In this document: piece after piece, positions 24,826 to 33,335 of the stretch | Layout: the number at the start of each line of letters is the position of its first letter | Numbering within the stretch: position 1 is the stretch's first letter | Origin: Akkermansia sp. | Lineage (GTDB): Bacteria > Verrucomicrobiota > Verrucomicrobiia > Verrucomicrobiales > Akkermansiaceae | DNA length: 64,000 bases | Reading direction: 5' to 3' | NCBI GenBank assembly: GCA_017517385.1 | Contig: JAFWZG010000052.1 | Span: 1 to 64,000, forward strand | Position numbers and translations under genes: made by a program | The notes under the pieces: generated by a model | Seen by the model: the letters and a program-made list of their open reading frames with translations, nothing else | The model's database searches: none | Told to the model about the DNA's origin: nothing

Positions 24826-25686
24826 ATGAAAGCCGTCGAGATTCAGGAAATACATAAAACTTTCCCCGGACACTGGGGGAAGGGCGGGGTTTACGCCGTG
24901 AAGGGCGTAAGCCTCAGTATTCCCCAAGGCGGCGTTTATGGTCTCATTGGCCCGAATGGCTCAGGCAAGAGCACCATCATGAAGGCACTCGTGGGCTTGC
25001 TGGCGCCGGATGAAGGTAAATGCACCGTATTCGGCAAGCCTGCAACTGCCGCGGAGAATCGTCGCGAGATGGGCTTCCTGCCTGAGAATCCTTATTTCTA
25101 TAAGTTCCTCACCGGTGAGGAAACCGTGCGCTTTTATGGGCGCCTTTGTGGCCTTCGCGGTGCAGAGCTGAAGGCCCGCACGCAGGAGCTTCTGGAGCTG
25201 GTAGGGCTTACGGAGGCTGCCCATCGCCGCTTGGGTGGATACTCCAAAGGCATGTTGCAGCGAGTTGGACTGGCTCAGGCTTTGGTGCAGAAGCCGCGCC
25301 TGCTTGTGCTAGATGAGCCTACGGCTGGGGTGGATCCTATCGGTTCACGGGCAATTCGAGATATTATCCTGAATATCAAAGAGCAGGGGGTTACGGTGTT
25401 TCTTTGTTCCCATCTCTTGGAGCAGGTGCAGGAAATTTGTGACCGCGTGGGGATTCTTTACCGCGGTGTCATGATTGCTGAGGGGACTATGGAGGAGCTC
25501 ACGCGTGATAACTCCCGCACTGAGCTTACCTTGCGTAACCCTTCGCCGGAACTGCTTCAGCAAATCCGTGCCCTCGCAGGAGATGCCCTCCTTGCGGAGC
25601 AACCGGCCAGAAACTCACTTGAAAGCGTCTTCCTTCGCGGTATTCAGGCTAAATTGAAAGAGCAGGAAGAGAAGGCTAAGAGTTAA
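24826..25686 (+). CDS. ABC-type exporter ATPase subunit
   Basis: 286 residues from the ATG at 24826 (24817 is an alternative three codons earlier). The single ATPase domain has Walker A IGPNGSGKST (41-50), signature YSKGMLQRVGLAQAL, Walker B LLVLDEPTAGVDP and H-loop LCSHLLEQ. It also has the C-terminal extension typical of ABC-2/NosF-like exporters. No permease gene is adjacent; the next gene is pyrH after 141 bases. The membrane partner must be elsewhere, or may have been lost. The substrate is unknown. Confidence 0.88.
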   Translation: MKAVEIQEIHKTFPGHWGKGGVYAVKGVSLSIPQGGVYGLIGPNGSGKSTIMKALVGLLAPDEGKCTVFGKPATAAENRREMGFLPENPYFYKFLTGEETVRFYGRLCGLRGAELKARTQELLELVGLTEAAHRRLGGYSKGMLQRVGLAQALVQKPRLLVLDEPTAGVDPIGSRAIRDIILNIKEQGVTVFLCSHLLEQVQEICDRVGILYRGVMIAEGTMEELTRDNSRTELTLRNPSPELLQQIRALAGDALLAEQPARNSLESVFLRGIQAKLKEQEEKAKS

Positions 25687-25765
25687 GCAATCCGGAGGCT
25701 GTCATTTGCGCATTGCCTGCTACTTCTCGGGGGCGAACTTATTTTTTCCTATCGCTGGCAAACTT

Positions 25766-25794
25766 TTGGCTCGCATTTTGCTGCGGAATATGGC
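25766..25794 (+). promoter_or_regulatory. Possible promoter of pyrH-frr-bactofilin
   Basis: TTGGCT (25766-25771), 17-base spacer, TATGGC (25789-25794), about 33 bases before the pyrH start. Both boxes are imperfect. Confidence 0.35.
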
Positions 25795-25827
25795 AAATTA
25801 TCTGCCAACGAAGCATTTTCTCCACTC

Positions 25828-26559
25828 ATGAGTGATTCCTCCTCTCCCAAATACAAGCGTATCCTGCTCAAACTGAGCGGTGAGGCTCTGCGTGCACAGG
25901 GCAGCAGAGACAATATTTCCCCGGAAATCGTGGCTCGTATCGCCCGCGAGATTGCTGATGCTCAGAAGCAAGGTAATCTCCAGATTGCCATCGTTGTGGG
26001 TGGTGGTAACATTTGGCGCGGTGCTAAGGCCAGCGTGCGTGGCATGGATCGCCCCACTGCTGATTATGTGGGCATGCTTGCCACTGTGATGAATGCTCTT
26101 TCTATTTGTTCCGCCGTGCAGGAGGCCGGTGTGCCGGCTCATGTGATGAGCGCCATTGAGATGAAGAATGTGGCTGAGCCCTATGTGCGCAATACTGCAC
26201 GTGAGCTGCTGCGTGAGGGGCAGGTGGTTGTGTTCGCCGCCGGTACCGGTAACCCCTTCTTCAGCACGGATACCGCCGCCGCTCTCCGCGCTTGCGAGAT
26301 TAATGCCGAGGTCGTCATGAAGGCTACCTCCGTGGATGGCGTGTACAGCGCTGATCCTAAGGTGGAGCCCACTGCCACCCGTTTCGATCACATCTCTTAT
26401 GAGGAGTGCATCTCTCGTGAGCTGAAGGTTATGGATCAGACCGCCTTCACTCTCTGCAAGGACAACAAGAAGCCCATCATGGTGTTTGATATGCACCGGC
26501 CCGGTAACATTACCCGTGCGCTCCTCGGTGAGCAGATTGGCTCTGTGATTAGCGAATAA
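25828..26559 (+). CDS. pyrH: UMP kinase
   Basis: 243 residues, the typical length. It phosphorylates UMP to UDP with ATP in pyrimidine nucleotide synthesis; the bacterial enzyme is a hexamer of the amino-acid-kinase fold. Visible marks are YKRILLKLSGEAL, IVVGGGNIWRG, GRP-like MDRPTADYVGMLATVMNAL, and FAAGTGNPFFSTDTAAALRA. It is followed by frr at 30 bases, a pairing conserved across bacteria. Confidence 0.97.
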   Translation: MSDSSSPKYKRILLKLSGEALRAQGSRDNISPEIVARIAREIADAQKQGNLQIAIVVGGGNIWRGAKASVRGMDRPTADYVGMLATVMNALSICSAVQEAGVPAHVMSAIEMKNVAEPYVRNTARELLREGQVVVFAAGTGNPFFSTDTAAALRACEINAEVVMKATSVDGVYSADPKVEPTATRFDHISYEECISRELKVMDQTAFTLCKDNKKPIMVFDMHRPGNITRALLGEQIGSVISE

Positions 26560-26589
26560 TTCTCATTAACTCATACAAATATCAATCAT

Positions 26590-27156
26590 ATGGACGAAGA
26601 AACACTCTTGCTCGAGACCGAGACCTCCATGGAGGAAGCCCTCGAGAACATGCTGACTAAGTTCGCCGGTGTGCGTACCGGTAAGGCTTCCCCCTCCCTC
26701 GTGGATAATATGGACATTTTCGTGGCTTCCTATGGCACGAGCATGAAGCTGAAGAGCCTTGCTGTGGTTTCCACCCCGGACGCCCGCTCCATCCTCATCC
26801 AGCCGTTTGACCCCAGCACGCTCAATGACATTAAGAAGGCTATCGCTGAGAGCAGCCTGAACATCACTCCTATCATTGATGCTCGCTCCGTCCGTCTTCC
26901 CATCCCTGAACTCACCGGCGAGCGCCGTAAGGAGCTTTGCAAGCACGTGAAGTCCCTCTCCGAGGAAACTCGCGTCCGCATCCGCGGTGTGCGTAAGACC
27001 GGTATGGACGGCGTGAAGAAGCTTAAGGCTGACAACATCCTCACTGAAGACGGCGTGCGCCTTGCTGAAGACAAGGTGCAGAAGCTCACCGATAAGTACG
27101 TCAAGAAGGTTGACGAGCTGGTGGCCGCCAAGGAAAAGGAAATCATGACTGTTTAA
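26590..27156 (+). CDS. frr: Ribosome recycling factor
   Basis: 188 residues, the typical length. It splits post-termination ribosomes together with EF-G. The family pattern is clear: FAGVRTGKASPSLVDNM near residue 27, SILIQPFDPSTLNDIKKAI, and VRLPIPELTGERRKELCK. It sits directly after pyrH. The bactofilin gene begins 24 bases later, so the three are probably one transcript closed by the terminator at 27520. Confidence 0.97.
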   Translation: MDEETLLLETETSMEEALENMLTKFAGVRTGKASPSLVDNMDIFVASYGTSMKLKSLAVVSTPDARSILIQPFDPSTLNDIKKAIAESSLNITPIIDARSVRLPIPELTGERRKELCKHVKSLSEETRVRIRGVRKTGMDGVKKLKADNILTEDGVRLAEDKVQKLTDKYVKKVDELVAAKEKEIMTV

Positions 27157-27180
27157 TCCCCCAACAAACTTATCACACAC

Positions 27181-27501
27181 ATGAGCAGCAATAATACAAA
27201 CGTCCTCGCTCAGGGTATCGAAATCATCGGTACCATCACCTTCCACAATGACATGCACATTGATGGCAAGATTGACGGCGAGATTACCTCCGAGTCCGGC
27301 AAGGTAACAATCGGTGAGCTCGCTGACATCAAGGGCGACATCCGTGCCGGTGAGGTTCACATCTACGGCCACGTGGACGGCAATGTGAACAGCGGCCGCT
27401 GCCACCTTAACGAGCGCGCTGTGGTGAATGGCGATATCACCACCACCGTTCTTTCCATGGTTGAAGGCGCTCGCCTTTCCGGCCGTGCCCAGATTGGTTA
27501 A
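27181..27501 (+). CDS. Bactofilin-family polymer-forming protein
   Basis: 106 residues. Bactofilins form cytoskeletal filaments from a right-handed beta-helix. The whole chain shows the expected short repeating strands (GTITFHNDMHIDGKIDGEI, KVTIGELADIKGDI, EVHIYGHVDGNV, AVVNGDITTTVLSM). The N-terminal tail is short and there is no transmembrane segment. By family knowledge it may position cell-wall or division enzymes. Its place behind pyrH-frr may only reflect operon packing. Confidence 0.9.
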   Translation: MSSNNTNVLAQGIEIIGTITFHNDMHIDGKIDGEITSESGKVTIGELADIKGDIRAGEVHIYGHVDGNVNSGRCHLNERAVVNGDITTTVLSMVEGARLSGRAQIG

Positions 27502-27519
27502 TTCCCTTTCCATTCATAC

Positions 27520-27557
27520 GTGCACAGTAGGGTAGTGTTCCCTGCTGTGCACTTTTT
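27520..27557 (+). terminator. Terminator of the pyrH-frr-bactofilin operon
   Basis: Arms GTGCACAGTAGGG and CCCTGCTGTGCAC (one mismatch-type pair) followed by TTTTT, 18 bases after the bactofilin stop. Confidence 0.85.
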
Positions 27558-27639
27558 AAATCAAAATTTGTTAAATTGAAACACAAAATCTGCTCTTGTG
27601 GTGTAGCATTCAATCCTGCCATTCATAATGCTGCAAAAT

Positions 27640-27760
27640 CGCTCCAAAATAGATTGACATCAGAGGGGCTAGAATGGTAAAAGAGCTACATGTTTCGGAT
27701 GTTCGCGGAGAGCGAGTCCTTAAATTGCTTCTCTGAGTGTTGAAATAATGGCCCCGAATT
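27640..27760 (+). promoter_or_regulatory. Promoter and leader, copy 1 of a duplicated unit
   Basis: TTGACA (27654-27659), 18-base spacer, TAAAAG (27678-27683), then a leader of about 100 bases to the ankyrin gene. The block is clearly homologous to 31247-31370: shared ATTGAC, TCAGAGGGG, TAGAATG, CTTAAATTG and AATGGC at the same spacing. Confidence 0.5.
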
Positions 27761-27789
27761 CAGGTCTCAGAACCAAGGTAATTTAGTTC

Positions 27790-29736
27790 ATGATAGTTCA
27801 GACGATGAATACGATATCAATGACGCTGATGATGGCACCTACCGGTGATGCCGATGGATTGTTCAGAGCCGCTATTCTTTTTGTGTTTGCTTTGATTTTT
27901 TATTTGCTCATGAATGAGAAGGGTGATTCCGGGAAAGCAAGCCCTCGAGAGCCCCGAACTTTTATTCAAACTCGTAAAAATAAGAAGGTCACTAAACTGC
28001 GTCGAAAGAAATCTGATACCCCAACGGAGAAAAACTCCGAGCCGTCCGATTTGAGTTCAGCTGCTGATACCCCAACGGAGAAAAACTCCGAGCCGTCCGA
28101 TTTGAGTTCAGCTGCTGATACCCCAACGGAGAAAAACTCCGAGCCGTCCGATTTGAGTTTAGCTGCTGATACCCCAACGGAGAAAAACTCCGAGCCGTCC
28201 GATTTGAGTTCAGCTGCTGATACCCCAACGGAGAAAAACTCCGAGCCGTCCGATTTGAGTTCAGCTACTGATACCCCAACGGAGAAAAACTCCGAACAGG
28301 CCGATTTGAGTTCAGCTACTGATACCCCAACGGAGAAAAACTCCGAGCAGGCTGAGTTGTGTTCTTCTGTGCCGTCCGCTGAGAAATCAGTAAAACCGGC
28401 AGAAGTAACATGTTCTGAGACTTCCTCAGACGGCACTCCTGTGAATGCTTTTCCGAAAAGTGATGCATGTGCAATCACAAAAAATAATGAGCAATTAGAT
28501 AACGAGCTTCTATTGGCTGCAAGTGATGGGGATGTAGAGAAAATTCGTTTGCTGGTGCAAGCCGGAGCAGACGTCAATGTGAAGGGATTTGCTGGTTTGC
28601 GCCCGATAGATTTTCTTATTGGAAAAAGTGATACCATGAGAGTGTACAATGGTGTGAAAATTTTGTGCAACTCTCCGAGAATGCCAATTAATGATGCTTT
28701 GAATTCTGTGCACGAATATTTGTGCTCTTTTTTGCTATTTGATACTTATTTTGATCATTCTCTGGCAGGTTTTGACGAGATTCCCTTAGGCGCGTTTTTG
28801 ACAGTTCCCGGTCTGGATATGTATCGGGTTCAAGTAACTCAAGATGAGTTTGCGTATTCTAACTACATGCCGACGTTATATTCAATAATAACCCTTGCTG
28901 ATGAAACAAAATATTGTAAAAGTTTAATCGACGAACATTTGGAGAAGTTAAAAACGAATGATGAAAAATTGGTGTTGGCCGCCGAATCCGGGGATGTGGC
29001 GACTTTGGATTCACTGCTTGCCAACCATGCGTATGTGAATACGAGAGATTTTTTTGGAAGAACTCCGCTACATGCAGCAGCCGCTTCCGGATATGAAGAC
29101 TGCGTGGCTCGTCTTTTGGCGGAGCCTTTCGCTGATCCTTTCATTGAGGCTGGCGGTCAAACACCCTTGGATATAGCTGAAGAGTGGGGATATACCGAAT
29201 GTGCCAACCTTCTCAGACAGCAAATGGAGAAAGACGAAGAGCCTATTAATCTGGCTCCGGATGAATATAATAACGCTATACTGAATGCTGCTCAGCAGGG
29301 CGATAGCAGGACGTTGCGGCGACTTATTGCAGCCGGGGCGGATGTCAATGCCACCAACTCATGGGGATTCACTCCTTTGGCAGAAACTGCAGCGCATGGA
29401 TATGTGGAATGTATGAAGCTGTTACTTGCTGCGCCGGAAATCGATGTTAACAAGGCATCACTATTTGGTGATACTCCTATTTTATGGGCTGCTTTGCATA
29501 GGCATTATGAGTGTCTTGAACTTATGGTGAAGCATGGTGAAGTTGATTTCTCAATAACTTATGAGAATACAGGCCTGTTGTCATACACATCCAATTCCAG
29601 ATACAATGGTACTGTTCTCAGTGTGCTCCCAAGTGAGTATAGGTATATCATTGAGAATAGCCGGTATTGGACGCCGGTTTCTGCTGAAGTCTCACCCTCC
29701 GGAAACTGGAAAAGTTGGAATATTCCTATAAATTGA
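27790..29736 (+). CDS. Membrane-anchored ankyrin protein with seven 17-residue repeats
   Basis: 648 residues. An N-terminal hydrophobic segment (about 26-41, AAILFVFALIFYLLMN) is followed by a very basic patch (TRKNKKVTKLRRKKS). That arrangement suggests a membrane anchor with the rest in the cytoplasm. Residues 76-194 are seven near-identical repeats of DTPTEKNSEPSDLSSAA, a flexible hydrophilic stalk. The C-terminal 400 residues contain ankyrin repeats (GDVEKIRLLVQAGADVNVKG, DFFGRTPLHAAAASGYEDC, SWGFTPLAETAAHGYVECM, FGDTPILWAALHRHYECLE). Base composition is richer in A/T than neighbouring housekeeping genes. It lies in the accessory island and has no operon partner. Its partner proteins are unknown. 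Confidence 0.75.
   Translation: MIVQTMNTISMTLMMAPTGDADGLFRAAILFVFALIFYLLMNEKGDSGKASPREPRTFIQTRKNKKVTKLRRKKSDTPTEKNSEPSDLSSAADTPTEKNSEPSDLSSAADTPTEKNSEPSDLSLAADTPTEKNSEPSDLSSAADTPTEKNSEPSDLSSATDTPTEKNSEQADLSSATDTPTEKNSEQAELCSSVPSAEKSVKPAEVTCSETSSDGTPVNAFPKSDACAITKNNEQLDNELLLAASDGDVEKIRLLVQAGADVNVKGFAGLRPIDFLIGKSDTMRVYNGVKILCNSPRMPINDALNSVHEYLCSFLLFDTYFDHSLAGFDEIPLGAFLTVPGLDMYRVQVTQDEFAYSNYMPTLYSIITLADETKYCKSLIDEHLEKLKTNDEKLVLAAESGDVATLDSLLANHAYVNTRDFFGRTPLHAAAASGYEDCVARLLAEPFADPFIEAGGQTPLDIAEEWGYTECANLLRQQMEKDEEPINLAPDEYNNAILNAAQQGDSRTLRRLIAAGADVNATNSWGFTPLAETAAHGYVECMKLLLAAPEIDVNKASLFGDTPILWAALHRHYECLELMVKHGEVDFSITYENTGLLSYTSNSRYNGTVLSVLPSEYRYIIENSRYWTPVSAEVSPSGNWKSWNIPIN
28015..28371 (+). 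repeat. 51-bp tandem repeat, seven copies
   Basis: Seven head-to-tail in-frame copies of a 51-base unit beginning GATACCCCAACGGAGAAAAA. The first five copies are almost identical; the last two diverge (SEQADL, SEQAELCS). High identity suggests recent expansion and copy-number variation between strains. Confidence 0.95.
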
Positions 29737-29822
29737 TACCATTCGTGTCATATTGCCGGGTTGTGTGGATGTTTGAATGCATTACAAATCTCACTTCAGC
29801 ATTCTGATGTCGCGCACATGTG

Positions 29823-31233
29823 TCCCAAAGATTTTCTAAACGATAGCAAAACAGCAAAAATCGGGGCAAAAAAAATGGAAGGTTGTTTTTCTCACCAGTA
29901 AATCGTATACTGGTGTTGCTTCAAAAAAAAACACCTTCCATGAGTACTGTACATCTTTTCTCCCAAGTGTTGCAAGCTTAATCGATCGAACCATAGTCGT
30001 TTCTGCTGCAAAAAAGCGACATACAGACAAATATTGCCAAACTCTCGACACATGGACGCATCTTATTGCCCTGTTGTTCTGCCATATGGTAGACTGCCAA
30101 TCCCTGCGTGATATCTGCAAGGGGCTACAAGGAATAAGAGGTGGGCTCAACCACTTGGTAATTCAAAAAACACCATCTCGTAATGCGCTGAGCCATCAGA
30201 ATGCTAAGCGAGATGCTATGGTGTTTCGGGATATCTATCAACTTCTTCACAAACGCTTGGGACAGCAGGCCTTCACCTGTCGCTTCCGGGAGGGTATCAA
30301 GGCATCACGCATCATGTTGCTCGATTCGAGCGTTATCACGCTTTGTCTCAGTATGTTCAACTGGGCACATTACAGCGAAGAGAAAGGCGCTATAAAGCTT
30401 CACACACTCTTTTCGCTCAATGACTTTCTACCTATAGATGTTCACGTTTCAGATGGTAAGATGTCGGATAACATAGGCGCTTACCACCTGATGCCACCGG
30501 GGCGCAGCATCATTGTAGCCGACCGAGGATACGATGATACGGAGCTCTGGAGGGATTGGGACAGCAGGGGAATCAGCTTTGTCGTGCGTTTGCGCAAAGA
30601 TATCAAATTTACCCGTAAAGAGGCTTTCCCGCAACCTGACGACCGGGAACAGGATATCCTGGTGGATGAGGCCATAGAGTTAATCGGTGATGATACGTCT
30701 AAAAACTATCCTCACCCTTTGCGCCGAGTTGTCGTCTACCGCCCGTATGACTCTTCCCGCCGCAAATCAGGGCAGAGAACAGACGATACAGAAGCGCCGG
30801 AGCATACGATTGAGCTTATCACGAATAATGCCTACGGGGAGGCTGATACTATCAGTGCGCTTTATAAGGCTCGTTGGCAAATTGAAAGCTTTTTTAAAAC
30901 CATTAAGCAGCATTTGCGCATCAAGACCTTTATTGGAACGAATAAGAATGCCGTGATGTGTCAGATTTGGACAGCAATGATAGCCATATTGTTGCTTCAA
31001 TACCTCAGGAGTAAAGCAAAGTACGACTGGCATATGTCCAACCTTGTCACGTTCATCAGAATTCACCTGATGAGCTATATAGATTTGTGGGTCTGGATAA
31101 ATCAGCAGGAAGATAGGGTGCATTCCCCGCCGAAATTAACTGAAATTTGCATACAGGGGGGCTTTGAAAAAGCCCCTTTTCGGAAAGCCTAGGATTTATC
31201 GGCACTTGCGTCTCTCAGAAAAAATCTTTGGGA
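29823..31233 (+). mobile_element. IS4-family insertion sequence
   Basis: About 1411 bp, ending in the inverted repeat TCCCAAAGATTTT at both ends (29823-29835 and 31221-31233). It is flanked by CACATGTG at 29815-29822 and 31234-31241, which may be an 8-bp target duplication. Because CACATGTG is its own complement, it could equally be part of the terminal repeat. It holds one transposase gene, which is frameshifted. It inserted just upstream of the second copy of the duplicated promoter-leader unit. Confidence 0.85.
29940..31192 (+). pseudogene. IS4-family DDE transposase, frameshifted near its start
   Basis: The natural start at 29940 reads MSTVHLFSQVLQA and then hits TAA at 29979-29981. The other frame continues the family sequence without a break (LIDRTIVVSAAKKRHTDKYC...), open to 31192. 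One missing base at about 29977/29978 restores a 417-residue protein. The rest is intact: first Asp in RIMLLDSSVITLCLSMFNWA, second Asp in VADRGYDDTELW, and YKARWQIESFFKTIKQHLRI with the catalytic Glu. No slippery heptamer is seen at the break, so this looks like a mutation and not programmed frameshifting. A TTG at 30074 could start a shortened product. Confidence 0.85.
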
Positions 31234-31246
31234 CACATGTGTCACG

Positions 31247-31370
31247 CTCCAAAATCGCGCCAAAAATGGATTGACTTCAGAGGGGATAGAATGATATAAG
31301 AGACGCATACGCCAGATGCACACAAGAGAGGGGCTTAAATTGGCTTCCTAAGTGTCGAATGAATGGCGCC
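31247..31370 (+). promoter_or_regulatory. Promoter and leader, copy 2 of the duplicated unit
   Basis: TTGACT (31271-31276), 18-base spacer, TATAAG (31295-31300), leading to the GNAT gene 185 bases on. Homologous to 27640-27760 in order and spacing of short blocks. The IS element ends only a few bases upstream. Confidence 0.45.
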
Positions 31371-31485
31371 ATCTTAGAATATGTTACCATAGTCGGTACA
31401 TAAGAGAACGCACCGGAAATAAGGAACTGTACGCAGCACGGGCATAAATAGGCAAGTAGAAGAGTAATAAGCAATTCCCCACACC

Positions 31486-32499
31486 ATGACGATAGAAACG
31501 CTCTCATTACATCCTTTTCGCGCGGAAGACGCGCAGCGCCTCACCGACCTCATCACCTCGCCGGGGGTATTGAAATACCTGACCCTACCCACCCCCTATA
31601 AGCTTGAACATGCGCAGGATTTCATCAACCGCTGCATAACTCAGCATTTACCGCAATGCGGCGTATGGGTTAATGGCGAGCTTGCAGGGTGTATCGGTCT
31701 GGGGAATCCGCCCGGGGGAGATGCTACCATACAAATGGTAGGTTACTGGTACGGTGCGGCCTATCATGGCAAAGGCATAGCCACCCGCGCCTTGGAGCAG
31801 TTTCTCCCCCTCATTCCCGCCCTGGCACCGCAATGCCACAGCATTGTTGCCTTTACCCATTGTGATAACACAGCCAGTCAGCGAGTGATTGAAAAAAACG
31901 GCTTTACAAGTAACGGCATGGTAAGCGAGTATAACGGGAAACTGCTACCGTTCAGCGCGGCATACCAATATACGCGCCGTGTGCGTGATATCATTGACCA
32001 TACATTCACCCTCAAACCGTGGGAAAAAGCAGACACCGACACATTGCACCACCTTATATCCCCGGTGGAAATTACAAGTAACTTGCTGATACCCACCCCA
32101 TATCAGCTTCACCATGCGCAAGAGTTTATCCGCGAAACCATCTCCGCTCCCTACTGCCGATACGCCATCTGCTCCAAGGGTAACATCGTTGGCGGTATCG
32201 GGGCAGAATATACCCCTGCTGCAAACGGCAAACAAGATATCAAGATAGGCTACTGGCTAGGCACAGCATACCGCGGACAAGGTTTTGCCACCGCAGCTGT
32301 AAAGTTGATGCTGCAGCTCATACCCTCCCTGATGCCCGAGCACAACACCATATACGCCCGTGTACTGAAACACAACAAACCGAGCGCCAAAGTGTTAGAA
32401 AATTGCGGTTTTACCTACACCGGTGAAGTGCTGCAAGATACAGGTACCGACACAGCTGCCGAAGTGTACCATTTTGAATACCGCAACACACTAACATGA
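31486..32499 (+). CDS. Tandem GNAT acetyltransferase (RimJ/RimL-like)
   Basis: 337 residues made of two GNAT domains in a row. Domain 1 (about 1-165) has LHPFRAEDAQRL, VGYWYGAAYHGKGIATRALE (the acetyl-CoA pyrophosphate loop) and NTASQRVIEKNGF. Domain 2 (about 170-337) has LKPWEKADTDTL, IGYWLGTAYRGQGFATAAVK and NKPSAKVLENCGF. Both keep the RimJ/RimL-type pattern, so they may acetylate an N-terminus or a small molecule. The substrate is unknown. The coding strand is unusually rich in A and C with many C-ending codons, unlike its G/T-rich plus-strand neighbours, which hints at acquisition. Confidence 0.85.
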   Translation: MTIETLSLHPFRAEDAQRLTDLITSPGVLKYLTLPTPYKLEHAQDFINRCITQHLPQCGVWVNGELAGCIGLGNPPGGDATIQMVGYWYGAAYHGKGIATRALEQFLPLIPALAPQCHSIVAFTHCDNTASQRVIEKNGFTSNGMVSEYNGKLLPFSAAYQYTRRVRDIIDHTFTLKPWEKADTDTLHHLISPVEITSNLLIPTPYQLHHAQEFIRETISAPYCRYAICSKGNIVGGIGAEYTPAANGKQDIKIGYWLGTAYRGQGFATAAVKLMLQLIPSLMPEHNTIYARVLKHNKPSAKVLENCGFTYTGEVLQDTGTDTAAEVYHFEYRNTLT

Positions 32500-32704
32500 A
32501 CTCCCCCCCCCTGCATTTCAGCTGACGTAATTTCTGCGCAGATGATACGGAGCAAGCCAACGGGCTCTGCTTAAATGCGGGTTTGAATGCCGGGGCGAAA
32601 TCTCCGACTTTCAGGGTAAGGCTCTGCCGTATGCAGTGCTTCATTTTACCCTCAATTTCTGAAGCCGTATGTAAGCCAATGTACGGCTCAACGCTCAGGC
32701 TCAT

Positions 32705-32974
32705 GTGACAAGCGTAAGAAACGTTGAAGAATGCCTCACCATCATTGATTGTCCTCCCGAGGTGCAGCGACGTCTCAGAACGTCCAATATTATGGAAAGC
32801 ATTAACAGGCAGCTCAAACGCAGAACAAACGTTATTTCCATCTACCCCTCAGAAACTTCTTTGCTTAGAATTGTAACGGCAAAAGCCATGGATCTCTCCG
32901 ATGAATGGGAGGGTATTAGCAGCAAGGCCTACATTTCCCCGGAGAAGCTTCAACAAGCGGCTGAGGTGCTGTAG
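32705..32974 (+). pseudogene. C-terminal remnant of an IS256-family transposase
   Basis: About 89 residues remain of a protein normally near 400. The piece matches the end of IS256 (mutator) transposases: RRLRTSNIMESINRQLKRRT, then YPSETSLLRIVTAKAMDLSDEW. The first two Asp of the DDE triad are missing. No matching upstream part is visible between 32500 and 32704, which holds a C tract (32505-32512) and no clear gene. This marks an older insertion in the accessory island. Confidence 0.8.
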
Positions 32975-33300
32975 GCAGCCTCGTCTCAGCCTCAAAATCC
33001 CGCTGCTTAATCTAAACCGCAAACAAATTTTGCACCAATGACCGGGATTTTATAGAAAAAAGCTTGCGCCGCCGGGCCAACAAACTTTTGCTTTGCCGCA
33101 TCGTCTCACCCGGCAAAGCGTACAGAGAGAACATCAGTTAGGAGAAAAGAGCAACTTTGAAAGGCGCTGAGCATTCTGAATCGAGACCTCTACATAGGGT
33201 GCTTGCCCAAGGAGCAATTCCGACAGGAATTTCAGGCGAGAGATGAAAACACAGCAAGGCTACGCCTACTCACGAAATTTGCACATAAGGAAGAATCTGT
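32975..33300. other. Gene-free stretch between IS256 remnant and Sel1 gene
   Basis: No gene with a start codon is supported. A frame of about 43 codons from 33158 (ALSILNRDLYIGCLPKEQFR...) looks somewhat protein-like but is closed upstream by a stop and has no start, so it may be a decayed gene end. No terminator is obvious. Confidence 0.3.
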
Positions 33301-33329
33301 TTGACGCTAGAGGCACAGTAGGGTATGCT
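33301..33329 (+). promoter_or_regulatory. Promoter of the Sel1 gene
   Basis: TTGACG (33301-33306), 17-base spacer, TATGCT (33324-33329), 6 bases before the ATG at 33336. It predicts a leaderless mRNA and excludes the earlier in-frame ATG at 33243. Confidence 0.6.
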
Positions 33330-33335
33330 GAGGGC

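Noticed and set aside
27992-28228. Minus-strand repeat protein (GYQQLNSNRTARSFSPL units)
   Set aside because: It is only the antisense reading of the 51-bp repeat in the ankyrin gene.
28015-28371. CRISPR array
   Set aside because: The tandem repeat has no spacers, keeps reading frame and encodes a regular peptide.
29960-29985. Programmed -1 frameshifting in the IS4-family transposase
   Set aside because: No X-XXY-YYZ slippery heptamer is present at the break, and this family normally uses a single frame; a one-base deletion is simpler.
32411-32704. 97-codon minus-strand frame after the GNAT gene
   Set aside because: It overlaps the end of the GNAT gene and the C tract; no recognisable domain, signal peptide or promoter.
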